From Anaeramoeba flamelloides (taxonomy: Eukaryota > Metamonada > Anaeramoebidae), in contig JANTQA010000057.1 in the NCBI GenBank assembly GCA_027625915.1, forward strand, positions 620,001 to 684,000: a stretch of DNA of 64,000 bases, given 5' to 3'. A model generated the notes under the pieces. That model was not told the origin of the DNA and searched no databases. It worked only from the letters and a program-made list of their open reading frames with translations. Numbering within the stretch: position 1 is the stretch's first letter; each line of letters starts with the position of its first letter. A program made the position numbers and the translations under genes. Of this stretch, positions 1 through 12,740 are shown in pieces.

Positions 1-3000
1 CTAGCCATTTAAAGGCTTGCTTATTATTATTATTATTATTCTCACCATTGCTGTTTTTAGTTATTGCATTGTATTCGTTTTGAAGATATTCTATTAGTCT
101 TTCATTTTTTGAAATGTTTAAATCAAGTTCCATTCTTTTTTCTTCAATTTCACAAAGAATTAATTGAAATGATCCCAATTTTTCATTTAATTGTTCGGAA
201 TTTTCCAATTCATTTTCATTTTCGTTTGCTTTCTGATTGAGGCAAAAACTTTCATTTTCATTTTCATTTTCAATTTCTATCTTTGTTTCTTTCTCATTTA
301 AATCCTCATTCTCATCTGCTGTTCCAAGAGTGTTTTCATCTTCATTTTCATTTTCGGTTTCATCTTCATCCCCATATACTGTTGGTATTGATGAACTTGA
401 TCTTGAAAACCATTCAAAGTTTAATACTTTTTCTTCTAATTCACCCATACCACTTGATTTTTTTTTTATATGCTATTGATTTGGACAGAAATTACAATAA
501 TTAAATTAACAAAAGGTTAGGTAACACGGTTTATATTTTGATCAATTATTTTGGAAAGTAAATAAATGCTTTTCAGTATTAATTATTATTTTGAATTTTA
601 ATTCAATCCTTAATTTTTTAAGATCCACATTTACCACGTTTATATTTAAATACCAGAATTCATTTTCATATTATTTTCATTTTTATTTTTATTTCGTTAT
701 TAATATGCTTATTTAAATGAATCCATTTATTATTATTATTGAAATTAATAAAGATTCATAGAAAGAGAGCAACATAAAAATAATGTGTTTATTTAAAATC
801 CTTTTCAAAACAGTTGAAATTAATACAAATTCTTTTTTTATTTCTCACTCTCTTTTATTCTCATTGTAATTTTTTTTTTTTTTTTTTTTTTTAGTCTTTA
901 AGAGATTATTATGAGGCTTTAATGAATCAAGCCATTGTATTTATTTATTTATTTATTGTGGCTGTGATTGAATCGAAGTCTATTGCCCTTATATGAAAGC
1001 AGTTTTATCAAAAAACTTAATAATTGGTTTGTATATGTATTTATAATTTATGTTGGCCAGTAGATTGTAAGTGTTTTTCTTTTTTAATATTTTTTTGATT
1101 TTTTCAATAATTTTCTTATAAAGTTTTATATTTTTTTCTTGAATTTTTCTTTTTTTTGGAAATTTTAGGTATTCAAGTTTGACAAAGTCTTTAAACAGAT
1201 CTGCCCACAATTTGTTATGGGTCGGGTATTCCCATATCAAAATCAAGCCATTTTTGGAATATATAAAACAATTGGAATGCTCATTCTTAAAATAAGAATG
1301 TAAGCTATTTCCAATAAAGCGGGGCAAATTTATTTTAAAATATATCTTTTAAAATCAATCTCCAAAAGAGTATTTAAATTTTCAAAATCATTAGCTACCA
1401 TTTATCGATTCTTGATAATAATTCAATTTGTTTCTTAGTAACTATTACTGAAATAAAAAATATGAAATTTTATTATCTTGATTTTATCAGATATTTTTTA
1501 GAGGTGAAAATTGGTGTAAATTATTTTCTTTTTGTTTGAAAAAACCGTTTTCATAACTTGTTTAAATTCAAAAAATTTTCAAATAGAATTGAAAACATAT
1601 AACTGCATTTTATTATTTTAAAAATTCTTTGTACACTTTCCATATTTCCAGTTTTTTATTGAAATTGGTCGTACATTGTTTTCTCCAAAAAAAGGTGTTA
1701 TTTTTTTTTTCCTTTTTTTGGAAATATTTCCTCGATCATATTTTGAAATCAATACATTAGCCATTTATTCAATCGGTATAATATTAAACTTAATTTGGTA
1801 ATGTCAATTAATGGATACTTTCACTAACAAAGATGATTTTTTATGAAAGGTAAAAAAAAATGACCCACTTTTTTGGAAATACCTTAGACATTAAAATTTG
1901 TACTAAAAAAGAATTATATCTAATACCGTTTATTTGTTTTTTTTTTGTTTAAAATTGTTTAAGAGTTCAGATTATAACTGCAAAGTTCCAAAATATTAAA
2001 ATGTGTAATTGGTATTACTGTGAACTTTCAAATTTTATTTTAAAAAAGCAATTTTATCTTGTAGTTCAATAAAGAAGATCCAAAATTTAATATAAATTTT
2101 TTTTTTTATTAATTGTCTTGTGGATCTTGTATTTTTTCATTAAAATTGTGGGGAAATTGAAATAATTTTTTTTTGGTTTTTCATTGGAAAATAACAGTAT
2201 TATTAAATTTGGTTGTTTTTTTTTATATTATATGCCATAACAAACGTTAATAATATGTCTTTATTGAAAAAAATTTTGAATGTAAATAAACACCTAATTT
2301 TTTATTAAAAGACATGCATTAAATAAGTTCTAGATTCATTATTTAATTCAAACAAAATCTTCGAATTTCGATCTTGAAATTGAAAAAAAAATAAAAATAT
2401 TATCAATGTTTTGTTTTTTTGAAGTTAATAGACTATTTGATGATATTATAGAAAATTGCGATATTATCAATAAATCGTAATTACTCCAATTTTATCTCGA
2501 ATAAAAAATCAATAAAGCCTCGAGAAGTAATAAGATTGCGAAAAGATGAAAAATAACAAATAAAGTGAAAATTATTTTTTTTTGAATGAAAATAGTTTTT
2601 TTTTTTATTTATTTGTTAGAGAAATTAAAATTTCAAATAAATTTGTAAACTAAATGATTAATAATCCAATCGGAAAAAGCGGGTGAACTATAAAATAGAA
2701 GAGTTTTTGGAAAATGATTGGTTGTCTTTTCTAAGGTAAATAATGATGAATAAAAAAGAGGAATCTTAGTGTCATATTAATGATCAACTAAAAAAAACCC
2801 TTTAAACTCTAATTGATTTTTCTGTACAATTTAAAGCTAACGAAAGAAGAGAAAAAAAAAACAATATCTTGTAAATTATTGATTGTATGATTATATTAAT
2901 GTGACATATTTAAAATTTAAAACATCGTCCTTTAAGCTTGAATAGAGTTTTGAAAATATTTTAACCAAAGGTAAAAACTCATACAGAATTCATGTAATTT

Positions 3001-6000
3001 GGTAGTATCATCAAGCATTTTTGTACCCAGTGATGCTTAAAGATATCAATAGGATGATATTCAATAATTTATTTCATGTGAATGTTATTGTTGATGTAAA
3101 GGATCGATCAATTTTTCAATCAAGTCAAACCCAAAATACAATAAAACTCTTTGATCTGATACTTGATTGAATCAAGTTTCTTATTTGTTCATTTTTCCAA
3201 AAATAACTTTTTTTCAAGATCTGTGTTTTGGATCAAACAAAATTTTTCTTTGTTAAAAATGTTGTTGAACCAGATTAGCCCAAAAGTAGTCAACTATTAT
3301 ATCGCGATTTAATTTTTTATCATGATATTTTAAGATCAAGCGGTTTACTATTTATCACAATTTTATATTCTGATAAATTCAAAAATTAGTGTAAAATATT
3401 TGTTTAGTTCAATTTCAATTATTTTAAAAATTCTAAACTCGGCGTCGAATAAAGAATTCTATCAGTTTAAACGCAAATAAACTAATTCTAAAAGTTGGGT
3501 TTGTAAATGTTTTTTGAAATGTAAATTTTTTGAAAGGTGAATCAAAAAATTATGAAAAAATTGGAAATTAAACTAAAAATTTATTTTTTACATTTTTTTA
3601 AATTTATCAGTAATGTATAGCTTCAGAATCAAAAAAAAAAATCACGATTTTTTAAACTCTTTCACAAACCGAAATAGGAATGACCAATTACTGCAATAAA
3701 CTCAAAACACATACACCCTAAATAAAATTAATTAATTATTGCTTGATGAAGTTATCGATATAATGTGTGAAAAAAAGATGAAAATACAAGATTTGCCAAT
3801 TTTTAAAAATAGTTATACACAAATGCAAATATGGAATGTTGTAAAAAATAGAGTTTTTACAATTTTGGAGATGAATAAAGAGTTCCATGCCGTTATCCAA
3901 ATTTTTGTAATAGTAAACGAATCCCCAGTTTTGATATCTGAGCTCAAAGGGGATTTCAATATAAAATCGTTTGGTAAACACCAATACTTTATTTGAAAAA
4001 TGATACTTTTTTTTTAAAAAATTGAAAGATTTATATTCACCAAACCATTTTTTGATTATAATTATTATTACTCTATTAAGATAATCAGATATTATATTTA
4101 CTACTACCAAAATTTGGGTAACGGCATGGAACTCTTTATTCATCTCCAAAATTGTAAAAGCTCTATTTTTTACAACATTCATATTTACACTCGTGTACTA
4201 AATAACATAATAAAAAAAAATCCATAATTTAGATCAAATTGTAAAATTCACAAAAACGACTGGAGGGGTATTTGTCGAATCAAATCAAATAATAAAATAA
4301 TAAAATAAGCAAAAAAATTAAAAAGAAAAAAAAAAACTTACTTCATTTGGTAATTTATAATAAGAATGACAAGAATGTTTAAAATGATCTCTATCAAATT
4401 CCTTTAAAGGTATCAAAACACCATTTTCCCAGCCATCATAATCAAGATTTCCATAAAAGATATACTGTTTAAATATCTCTAATAGGACTTTATTCTTCCT
4501 ATTATTATTATTATGATTATGATTATGGTTATCCTTTTGCTTATCGTTCTTATGATTGTTTCCATTCTGGTTTTGTTTATCTAAAATTAAAATCGGTGTA
4601 AGTAACTGAATTAATTCATATTTACTAATAGGGCCATAAACATATAAGTGTAAAGTTCTTACTAATTCTTTAAATTCATATTTTGTTAAATTTTTTTTTA
4701 ATAGTGACAAAAATATTTCATCTGAAGAAAGCTGATTATCCTTAGAATTAATTAATAATTTTAATTCCTCATGAATTTGATTTTCAATGTTTTTTTCTTG
4801 GTGGATTTTTTGATTTTCATTTCCCAGTTTTAAATTTTGGTTAGATTGTTTTGAAATTACTTCTTTCGCTTCTTTATTTTGGTTTTGTTGCTGATAAAGT
4901 GATGTGGTTTGTCCTTCTTTTATGTTAACTTGCTTCTGTTGTTGCTGTGTTTGTGATTGATTATAATAATCCACATTTGATAAATTGTCATTATTCCTCA
5001 TTTCAGAAGAATTATATACTCTTTTCCGAGGGTTATTATTACCATTGTTGTTGTTACTGTTATTGTCCCCGTTACTGTTAATGTTAATGTCACTGTTAAT
5101 GCTTTTGGGATTATTATTATTATTATTATTATTATTGAAATCATTATTCGAATTATTTTGCATTTCCAATTGGCTTTGGTAATTATTTAAATATTGATTA
5201 GGATACATTTTTTGATAAACATTTGCTTGGTTTTGGTTTTGGTTTTGATTTTGGCTTTGGTTTTGATTTAAGTTTTGGTTTTGATTTCCTCGGTTAGTTT
5301 TATTTTCAAAAGCAGGTAAAAAATTTTCAAAGGCCAAAATTAAATCATCGTGACCATTAAATAAATCACGCACCTTTTTAAAAACAGTCTGGATTGACAT
5401 TTTGTCCTGTTGAAAATGTTGGAGAATATCTAGGAAGGATCTGTATACTTGCGAATTGTTTGAAAATCTATTTTTAATTTGATTTACATAATCAATCGCT
5501 GTATTTAATTCTTCGACCTTTTGGGAAATATCTGTTTTCCGTACTCTGAATTCCTCTGGTAAGAATTGGTTAAATTTTAAAATCAAATCCTTTTCATCTT
5601 TAAAGAGTCTCGTCACTCTTGAGATCACTCCCGGGGTGTCAATAGTTTGGTCTTTAAATTCTTTCATGATACTCAAGAAGTGGTCATACACTTCTGGTTT
5701 GTCCTTAAATTTCTCTCTTACTTCATCCAAATATAATAAAGCATCATCAACGGACATTGAAATTATTTGTTCAACTTGCCCAGTTCCTTTTTCTAAACTT
5801 TTTTGCTCCATCACATTGGTTTGGCCCTGTGTAAATTCTTGTTCTTGTTTGATCATTCTTTGATCTAGAGATTGAGTATCTTGTTGCAAATAATTTGGAT
5901 TGTTTTCGGTTTTAATGTTGGACTGATTTTCATTTTTTATTCCATTTTGCTGCTGCTGCTGCTGCTGCTGCTGTTGTTGTTGGTGTTTTAGAGATTCCAA

Positions 6001-6777
6001 AGAATTCTTATTGTCGACACTATTGCTAATGTTATTATTTTTATTTTCTTTTTCGACTTTTAAAGAAGAATTTATTCCACTTTGCATTCCAATATTCATT
6101 GGCATTTGCATTCCCATGCCCATCCCCATCGGCATCCCCATCGGCATTTGCATCCCCATGCCCATCCCCATTGGCATCTGCATTCCCATGCCCATGGGCA
6201 TTTGCATACCCATTTGTGGTGGATATTGTTGAATTAAATTCGGATCATTTGTCTGTTGATTTTTAGTATTTTCGTTATTCGTGTTTTCATTCCCATTTTC
6301 CTTTTTATTATTTGTTGAAAGAGTATTTTGCTGCTGCTGCTGCTGCTGCTGTTGTTGTTGTTGTAGTAATTGGTATTGTTTCATTTGATACCAATAATAC
6401 ATTTGTTGTTCTAAATACATTTGCTGTTGTCTTAAAAAGAGCTGTCGATCTTTTTCGTCCATTTGCTGGAAAAATTGAATAAAATGGCCTGTCTGGGGTT
6501 GGTTCAAAAAAGGAGGAGATGAATTTTGGTTTTCATTTGGGGTAGAGGGAATGCTTTGGTTTGTTGAAGGGACACCGTTAGCTAAATTTGGGGCAGTGTT
6601 AATATTTGGGTTGTTGGTTGTATTTGGGCCAAGATCTGTTGTTTGTGGGTAATTGCCTTGTTGGTACATATACTGCCGAGGCAAAAACATTTGGTTGTTT
6701 GTTGGCTGATTACCTTGGCTCGTTTCTAGATTTTCACTGGTTGGAAAACTCGAATTGGGTAGTGACGAGTTCATCAT
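1..6777 (-). CDS. SIN3: SIN3-family transcriptional corepressor, 2 exons seen, C-terminus beyond the left edge
   Basis: Scaffold of SIN3-histone deacetylase complexes; nuclear. Exon 1 is 6777-4342 (812 codons), exon 2 is 472-1 and runs off the window. Exon 1 holds a Q/N-rich N-terminus (polyQ near residues 136-150 and 264-276, an M-P/G repeat at about 185-232), two clear paired amphipathic helix domains (about 341-408 and 421-488, each ending in a F-LP motif), a weaker PAH3-like region (about 666-730), then the C-x-S-Y-x-x-LP signature that opens the HDAC-interaction domain. Exon 1 stops at a GTAAGT donor after LPNE. Exon 2 resumes in phase 0 after AATAG and matches the expected next segment (E-VLN-x-W-x-S), then after an acidic insert the R-x-ELD motif. 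The spacing from LP to that WxS motif is the same as I recall for animal Sin3. The intron is 3.87 kb. An ATG at 6774 is an alternative start. Confidence 0.9.
990..1300 (-). pseudogene. Possible remnant of a Tc1/pogo-type transposase C-terminus
   Basis: A minus-strand open stretch reads like the last part of a Tc1-type transposase: a hydrophobic NGLILIWEYP segment, then a W-x-x-LFKDFV segment, in the order of the family's 'ngi-ilewP...NpiEnlW-dlk..v' block, followed by a lysine-rich tail. The SPDLNPIE core itself is not preserved. It ends at the TA where the 582-bp element is inserted, so it was probably there first. Weak evidence; it could be chance. Confidence 0.35.
1303..1884. mobile_element. 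TIR element (family M) copy 1, 582 bp, TA-flanked
   Basis: Terminal inverted repeats begin AGCTATTTCC and end GGAAATACCT, each flanked by TA (1301-1302 and 1885-1886), as for Tc1/mariner-type insertions. The same element occurs in opposite orientation at 26365-26949 with nearly the same length (585 bp). No transposase is visible, so it is non-autonomous (MITE-like). Confidence 0.8.
2920..3460. repeat. Dispersed repeat F, copy 1
   Basis: Shares an ordered series of diverged blocks with 41030-41480: TTGAATAGAGTT, then ATATTTTAAC, GGATCGAT, a CAAATCAAG-like block, TTTGTTCATTTTT and ATATCGCGATTT. Both copies lie inside introns (SIN3 and V-ATPase). The ends are not defined and there is no coding potential. 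Confidence 0.6.
3811..4199. repeat. Foldback element with inverted arms of about 90-110 bp
   Basis: The sequence from about 3811 to 3915 is repeated as its reverse complement at about 4105-4199 with few mismatches; a central block of roughly 175-200 bp separates the arms. Each arm is open in its own reading direction and encodes a similar peptide (NVVKNR-FTILEMNKEFHAV). This is a short foldback/TIR element or an inverted duplication. The peptide-like arms match no family I recognise. Confidence 0.7.
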
Positions 6778-8993
6778 TAGAATATTAAGAATAAAAAAGG
6801 AAAACGATCAGTGAGAGACTTTTAAGATTTCGAAAATTTTTTTAAAAAGCAAATATCTTTTTAAAAAATGAAAATTATTGTAACTTTTTACCAACAAAAG
6901 ATACCTTTTGAAAAGTTTTTATACTATAGTCACATTTTTCTAGACTTATTTCTTTAAGATTTTTTTTCGACTCAAAAATTATTTTTTGGAAGCTTGATTA
7001 CAATTTTTTTCCAATTATCGAAAATCGGATTTAGGAATTTTCATTTCAGCCAAATTTCAAAATTTTCTCATTTTAACAGAATAAAATAACAATTTGAAAT
7101 AAAATTTCTCAAAGCAAATTCCAAAAAACTATCAATAATTTTGGAATTTACTGATTTCTTAAATAATCGTTTTTTACTTTATTTTCACTTATTGGTATTT
7201 CTTTTTCTCAACTTTAAAAGAGATAAAGTCTCCTTTTTAAAGATTAATCAATAGTTTTATTTTTTTATTTTGTACTTTTTTTTGAAGACTTTGGTTGTGA
7301 GTTAAAAAATTGTTGAAATTAGTGATAGTCAAAAATACCTTCCTTTTACTTTTATTCCTTACCAAAATAAAATTACCACAATTTCAAATCAACAACACAC
7401 TTTGGTGTTGTACTTTACAAATAAATACACAAGAATTAAATACTACTTTTTACTAAATTTGTAGGGATTATGTGTTACCAAGAGATTTGTCGATAATTAA
7501 AGTATATTTTTTAATTGGAGTCAAATGAAATATTAGAACGACATGGCTCACATAACTTCTGTGGCTCTAGAAAATCTATAACAAATGTTAATGAACATTA
7601 AATTATTTGAGTTTTTACGAATGATCACTATTAAAAAATGTTATTTTGGAAATTTTTTTTTTATCAATTCAACAAATTTTTTGAAATTTTTTATCTATTT
7701 ATTGCCTAATCGAATTTCATCACGTTTGAGAAGAAGAGTTACACAGGAAAAAGATAAAGAGTTACTTGCTGACTGAGATTGAGACATCGAAACATGGATG
7801 TACAAGTAACTTGACAAAAAAAAAGATAAAGAAAAAAGTAAAAATAATAGAGGTTAAAGCAAATCAGATCATGCAGAAATAGAGAGACTCTTTTATGAAC
7901 AAAATCTTTTGAAAATAAATTACTGACAAGGAAAGTATGATTTTTTTTAAAAAGTTGCTCAAAAATGCAAATGGGGTTATTTATCAGAATAATTCAATAT
8001 AAAAAGCTTTTCGTATTCTTGAATTTTCTTAGACTTTTGCTTGTATCAAGAATTTTTTAAAAATATTATAACATATATCGAATAGAAAAAAGGCACACAA
8101 AGGTAAAACATGCAGCAAATGATAATATAAATAAAAAAGGAATTCCTAAATTTACCTCAAAATATTTTATAAGTTTTTTTGAAAGTTTAAATATTTGTAA
8201 TACATATTTTAGAGTAAAAATTATTTTTTTTCATAATTTTGATTTAAAATTGATATTTATATAAAGTAATATTTATTCATACTTTAATATATTTTTTTTA
8301 GTTTAAAATTTGAAAAATCCAAAGAAGATATTGTTAAGAGAACATTCTGAAATGAAGGTTAAGATGTGAATATTGGCGACAAAGAAAAGTTTTTTCAAGT
8401 TGTCATATGTAAAATAAATTTACTAAATTTCTATTCGGAAAAAATAATTTATTACAATTTCAAAACAGCCTCAAATACCTTTTAAAAAACTTTTTTGAAA
8501 TTTCAGATAATATTATCAAAAACTCGACATAGAATTATTTATATTTTAAAAAATTTTTTCAATTAAAGGATATTTTCAGATAATTGAAATATTTTTTTCT
8601 TTTATAGCTGTTTTAATAATAAGAGTACCTGTTTTTTTTAAATTTTTTTAAAATTAAAACTGTTATCATTTTTTCAATTTTAATAAATTCTAGACCCAGC
8701 CTTTAAATATGGTGTAGTGGTTGGGGGGTATCTATGGAATATCTATACCCATTTCCTTTTTAAGTAGAAAACTCTAATAAAGTTTTAATTTTATCAAAAT
8801 CAAAAAAATATATATATATATACCCATATTTTTAAAATGTCTATATATTAGTCCAATTCCAGGTTTTTAATTACCATTTAATGGTTTTAAGTTTAATTCT
8901 GAAAATTTTCTTTTTGTTTATTTTTATAAAAAATAGACTATTTTTTTTTGAGAAAATTGTAAACCAGGCTCAGAATTGAAGTTTATGGTATTA

Positions 8994-9191
8994 CAGTCAG
9001 TTTCACTTTTAAGACACAAACTTTCAACGAAAATTAAGGCACAAAAAAATCTCAAATTAAGGCACAAAATTTGTAATTTTAATTTTTACAATTTATTTTT
9101 ACTAGAATTTGAATTTTGTGCCTTAATTTGTGATTTTTTTTTGTGCCTTAAATTTCGTTGAAAGTTTGTGCCTTAAAAGTGAAACTGACTG
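8994..9191. mobile_element. MITE family A, copy A1 (198 bp)
   Basis: Near-perfect palindrome starting CAGTCAGTTTCAC and ending GTGAAACTGACTG, flanked by TA on both sides. The arms repeat the words AAGGCACAAA, CAACGAAA and TCAAATTAAGGCAC and their complements, so a transcript could fold into one long hairpin. One of the best-preserved of eight copies in the window. Confidence 0.92.
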
Positions 9192-10440
9192 TAGTTTCTT
9201 TTTTTTTTTCTATTTATTTTTGCAAAATAACTGTTGTAATTTGTGTGAAGTTGGGGAAATGGTAATAGATTTTTATTGATGTATTTATATTAAAAACAAA
9301 TAGGAAGAAAAATATTTTACTTTTTGTTGTAACAATGAGTCAAATTGCATGAGTTATTATTTGTTGATATGTGAGGATCTTCAATGATTAAAAATTAATT
9401 AAAAATAAAAAAAATTGAAAAAATTCATTTAGTTATTATAGACTTTTTTTTTTTTTTTTTTTTGATCTTTGAAGCTAGAAGAAATTTTAAATTATTAATA
9501 AAGATATTAAAAGTAATTATTACTCTCAATGAGACAATTAACTTTTTCTAAATCGAAATATTTTTATAAAATTATTTTCTACTCCCATTTTAAACTCTCA
9601 AAATAAATAAAACTAGCAATACCAACCACCGTTTGAATTCTATTGTTTTAATAAAAAAAAGAACTGGTTATTAAGATCATTAGAAAATTCAATTTTTCTA
9701 TCCATCCACATCTTCTATTTTTTTATTATAACCAACCTTAACAAATAACTCAACAATTTTTACTCCCAAAAAAAAAAAAAAGAAAAGAAAAAAATCAAAT
9801 AATATTCAGAAAAAATAGAGTATTATCTAATAAAATATTTTTTTCTGGAAATAACCAAATTAAAAATTCCTTGCAAAAAGTTTATTTTTTATCATTTTTT
9901 AGCTTAGCTTTCAAAAAAAGAATAAAATTCTTTATGAACTTTATAATTAACAATATATATATACATTTTTATTATTAGAAAAAAAAAAAAGAAAAACAAA
10001 AAAAAAAAACAATCTAGATAAGTACCTTAGAAAATTACACCATTTTTATCGGTATTTTCATAATTATAACAATTATAAGTAGAGCACAAAAAAATTTAAT
10101 AAATTTGATATATGATAGCTTTATTACGGTAAACCCAAATTACAATGTCAAATCATCTTAACTTATTATTTATAATTTATTGGGTGTTAATAATAATTTC
10201 ATATATATTTTAATTAAGATTCTTGTGATATTCAATTAACTAAAATATATAAAAGGTTTCTGATTACAATTTCGATTACCGGTGAAAATTAGAGATTATT
10301 TTTATCATTTCAATCCAACTATATTTATAAGACCGTTTTGAATTTTTATAAACATATGATCATTTAAAAGTTCAATTATAGATAAAAATAAGAAAAAATC
10401 AAATATTAATATCATTTTCATTAATAAATTAAAAATATTA

Positions 10441-10611
10441 CAGTCAGTTTCAAATTTAAGGCACAAAAAAAACCTCATATTAATGCATAAACTTTTGAAT
10501 TTTATTTTTTACAAATTATTTTACTTGAATCTGAATTTTGTACCTTAATTTGAGATTTATATTACGCCTTAAATTTTTCTGAAGTATGAGCCTGGAAAGA
10601 GGAACTGACTG
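10441..10611. mobile_element. MITE family A, copy A2 (171 bp, diverged)
   Basis: Starts CAGTCAGTTTCAAAT after TA and ends GGAACTGACTG. The interior keeps the AAGGCACAAAAAAAACCTCA and TTGAGATTT words, but several positions differ from A1 and the TA is lost on the right. Confidence 0.88.
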
Positions 10612-11023
10612 AATAAACTCATTCAATTTTCCTGAATTTATAGAATTAAGTAAAAATCAAAGATTTTTCCAATTTCTGGAAAACTACCATTAGATTTTTT
10701 CTAATTGAAAAAATTCTAAGAAAATCTAAGAAATTTCTTTTTTATTTCTTAATTTTTTTTAATTTTTCTGTATATTCTGAAAATAAATATATTTTAAGAA
10801 TAAATAGAATAAGAAAGTCACAAGTAATTAACCCATCCATATTGTTTTAAAAAATAGAGTAAAACATTTGATTTCCATCCATTTTTCTGACCTCTCTAAA
10901 AGCTGGGCACTTCACAACACCCCTATCACGTGATGGTACATTCCCAGATTTCACAAGATAGAGAAGATCATCATCAAAAGATTACCAAAATAAATAAAAA
11001 TTCCACAATCTTTCAAATGTTAT

Positions 11024-11212
11024 CAGTTCCACTTTTAATACACAAGCACCAATCAAAATTATAGGCACATAAAAATCTCAAATTTAGGTATAAAATTCAA
11101 ATATTGATAAAATAATTTGATTAAAATAAAATCCAAATTATTTGCAATACTTTGAGATTTTTTTGAAACTTAAATTTTCTTGAAAGTTTGTGACCCAAAA
11201 TCGGAACTGATT
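11024..11212. mobile_element. MITE family A, copy A3 (strongly diverged)
   Basis: Begins CAGTTCCACTTTTAATAC and ends CGGAACTGATTA; internal AATCTCAAATTTAGG and TTTGAGATTTTT blocks align with the family. One of the most eroded copies seen. Confidence 0.8.
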
Positions 11213-11419
11213 ATAATAATTGGTTATTCCATCTTCTTTAAGTATTTTTTTTTTTTTTCAATTTAAATGAAGGGAGTGAAATTATTGGTTTTATCCAATT
11301 CTTTTTAATTGAGTAAAAAAACCTAGAGACGAACTTATGGGTTGTGCCACAGATTAACACTCATATTCAATTCTTATAAATAATCACGGAGTGCTTGGAA
11401 CCGCATATAACAAATTTTT

Positions 11420-11690
11420 TTTTTTTGAACAGTTTAATCACAACAAAATTTCAAATAGAATGGAAAGCTTATAATATCATTTTATTGTTTGAAAAAATTC
11501 TTTATGTACCCTTACCATATTACCTGTTTTTTTAACTTTACTACAATATTCCTTTTTTTTTCATTTTTTGGAAATATTTTAATCAGCATATTTTGAAATA
11601 AATATAATATTCATTAATTCAATCCCTATTAATATTTTATTATAATTTGATATTATCAATTTATGAATAGAACCAAACTCGATACCAAAA
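11420..11690. repeat. Diverged internal piece of TIR family M
   Basis: Aligns to about 1530-1815 of family M copy 1: both carry TTTCAAATAGAAT, a TATAA-x-TGCATTTTATT-like block, AAATTCTTT-GTAC, then TTTTTGGAAATATTT and ATATTTTGAAAT in order. A family-M-like right terminus (GGAAATACCTTA) lies at 12582-12593, so the copy may be split by later insertions. Confidence 0.6.
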
Positions 11691-12329
11691 ATTTGTACAC
11701 ACCTGAAATCAAAAATAGACAAAAAAAACTAAATTTATTTTATTTTTTCAAAAACTTTATCGAAAAACATATTTAAATTATTAATTATTATTTTTTTTTA
11801 TAAGTAATCTTTTTAAACAAAAAAAAAAAAAATATAAAATGAAAAAAAAAAATTGATGTGTCTAAAATAATGAAACAACATAAAAAAAATATTATTGGTA
11901 AATTTGTTGAAATTTCACCAACAATTGTTGATCGATGGAATGATCAAATACCATAAGCGAATTGTATGTGATTTTTAGAAAAAAAAAAATTCCTATAATA
12001 GTTAAATAATATTCCAATTCGGGTACATAGTGCCCCACAATTCAGAGTTGTGGAATACCAATTTATTAATCACAGTCTGTGGAATCTTATTTATTACTGA
12101 TAATAATTCTATCGGGTTTTTACTCCTCCTGTTTCAGGACATGGGTAATTTTTAATTTGGTCATGTAAATGATATAATATTTTTTTACTTTAATATTTTA
12201 ATTATTTTTCTTCTTCTCTTTTTTATTTAGTAAATTTTCTTTGATTACTTCTTTCTCACAATAAACAATAAAGAATAAACAATAAACAATTGTATGTGAT
12301 TTTTCAATTTAACTATCTGAACATTAACC

Positions 12330-12560
12330 TTCTGTCAACTATCGAAAAAAAATTTTTGATCTAATGAAAAAGATTACATAACTGGAAAAAAAGGAAATGA
12401 AAACAAAACAGAAAAAGAGAAAAAATGATTTGTTTGTAAATTGAAAATTATTTCCAAATTGAATGCAAATGGTTATATGTTATTCTTTCAACTGTTTAAA
12501 CTGTGTCCAAATTTTTAGAATTTAGTTTACTATCAAAGAATATATTATTTGAAAAAAAAA
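12330..12560 (+). repeat. Dispersed repeat C, partial copy
   Basis: Matches 54520-54740 and 58100-58340 and, in reverse, 16860-17120. Shared blocks include GGAAATGAAAA, ATTTCCAAATTGAA, a GTTATTCTT-like word and GTTTAAACTGTG-CCAAATTTTT. No coding potential. Confidence 0.65.
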
Positions 12561-12740
12561 AAAATATATAGCAAGTGTTCTGGAAATACCTTAATGTTTA
12601 ACAATAAAAAAAAAAAAGAAACTTTTCTCCCAAAAACAAATAAAAAATTATAATATTTTTAAATAATTATGTATTTTTTATTTTTTTTTCCAAAATTTAT
12701 TATTAAAAATAGAAGATGATTAAAGAATGTATAAATTACT

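Larger units (their letters stand above)
473..4341 (-). other. Giant intron of the SIN3-like gene (3,869 bp)
   Basis: Bounded by GTAAGT (4341-4336) and AATAG (ending at 473). It contains a 582-bp TA-flanked element, a degenerate transposase-like stretch, a dispersed repeat shared with a V-ATPase intron, and a foldback element; the remainder is AT-rich with no coding signal. The boundary is inferred from matching reading phase and from SIN3 domain continuity, not from transcript data. Confidence 0.8.
6778..12740. other. Gene-poor interval between the SIN3-like gene and the unknown 579-residue gene
   Basis: About 6 kb of AT-rich DNA with no convincing gene. Its right half holds three copies of MITE family A (8994, 10441, 11024), a diverged family M piece (11420-11690), a family M-like right terminus at 12591, and a family C fragment (12330-12560). 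The first 2.2 kb contains nothing I can name. Confidence 0.7.

Noticed and set aside
1-448. Separate gene starting at ATG 448 on the minus strand
   Set aside because: Its first residues continue the SIN3 HDAC-interaction domain in phase through an acceptor at 473; treated as SIN3 exon 2.
4985-6232. Plus-strand L/S-rich open frames opposite the SIN3 exon
   Set aside because: They are antisense readings of the polyN, polyQ and M-P-G repeats of SIN3.
8696-8765. Possible tRNA or SINE head (GTGTAGTGGTTGGGGGGTATC)
   Set aside because: No B-box or cloverleaf follows; only a short GGGTAT/ATACCC hairpin. No second copy seen.
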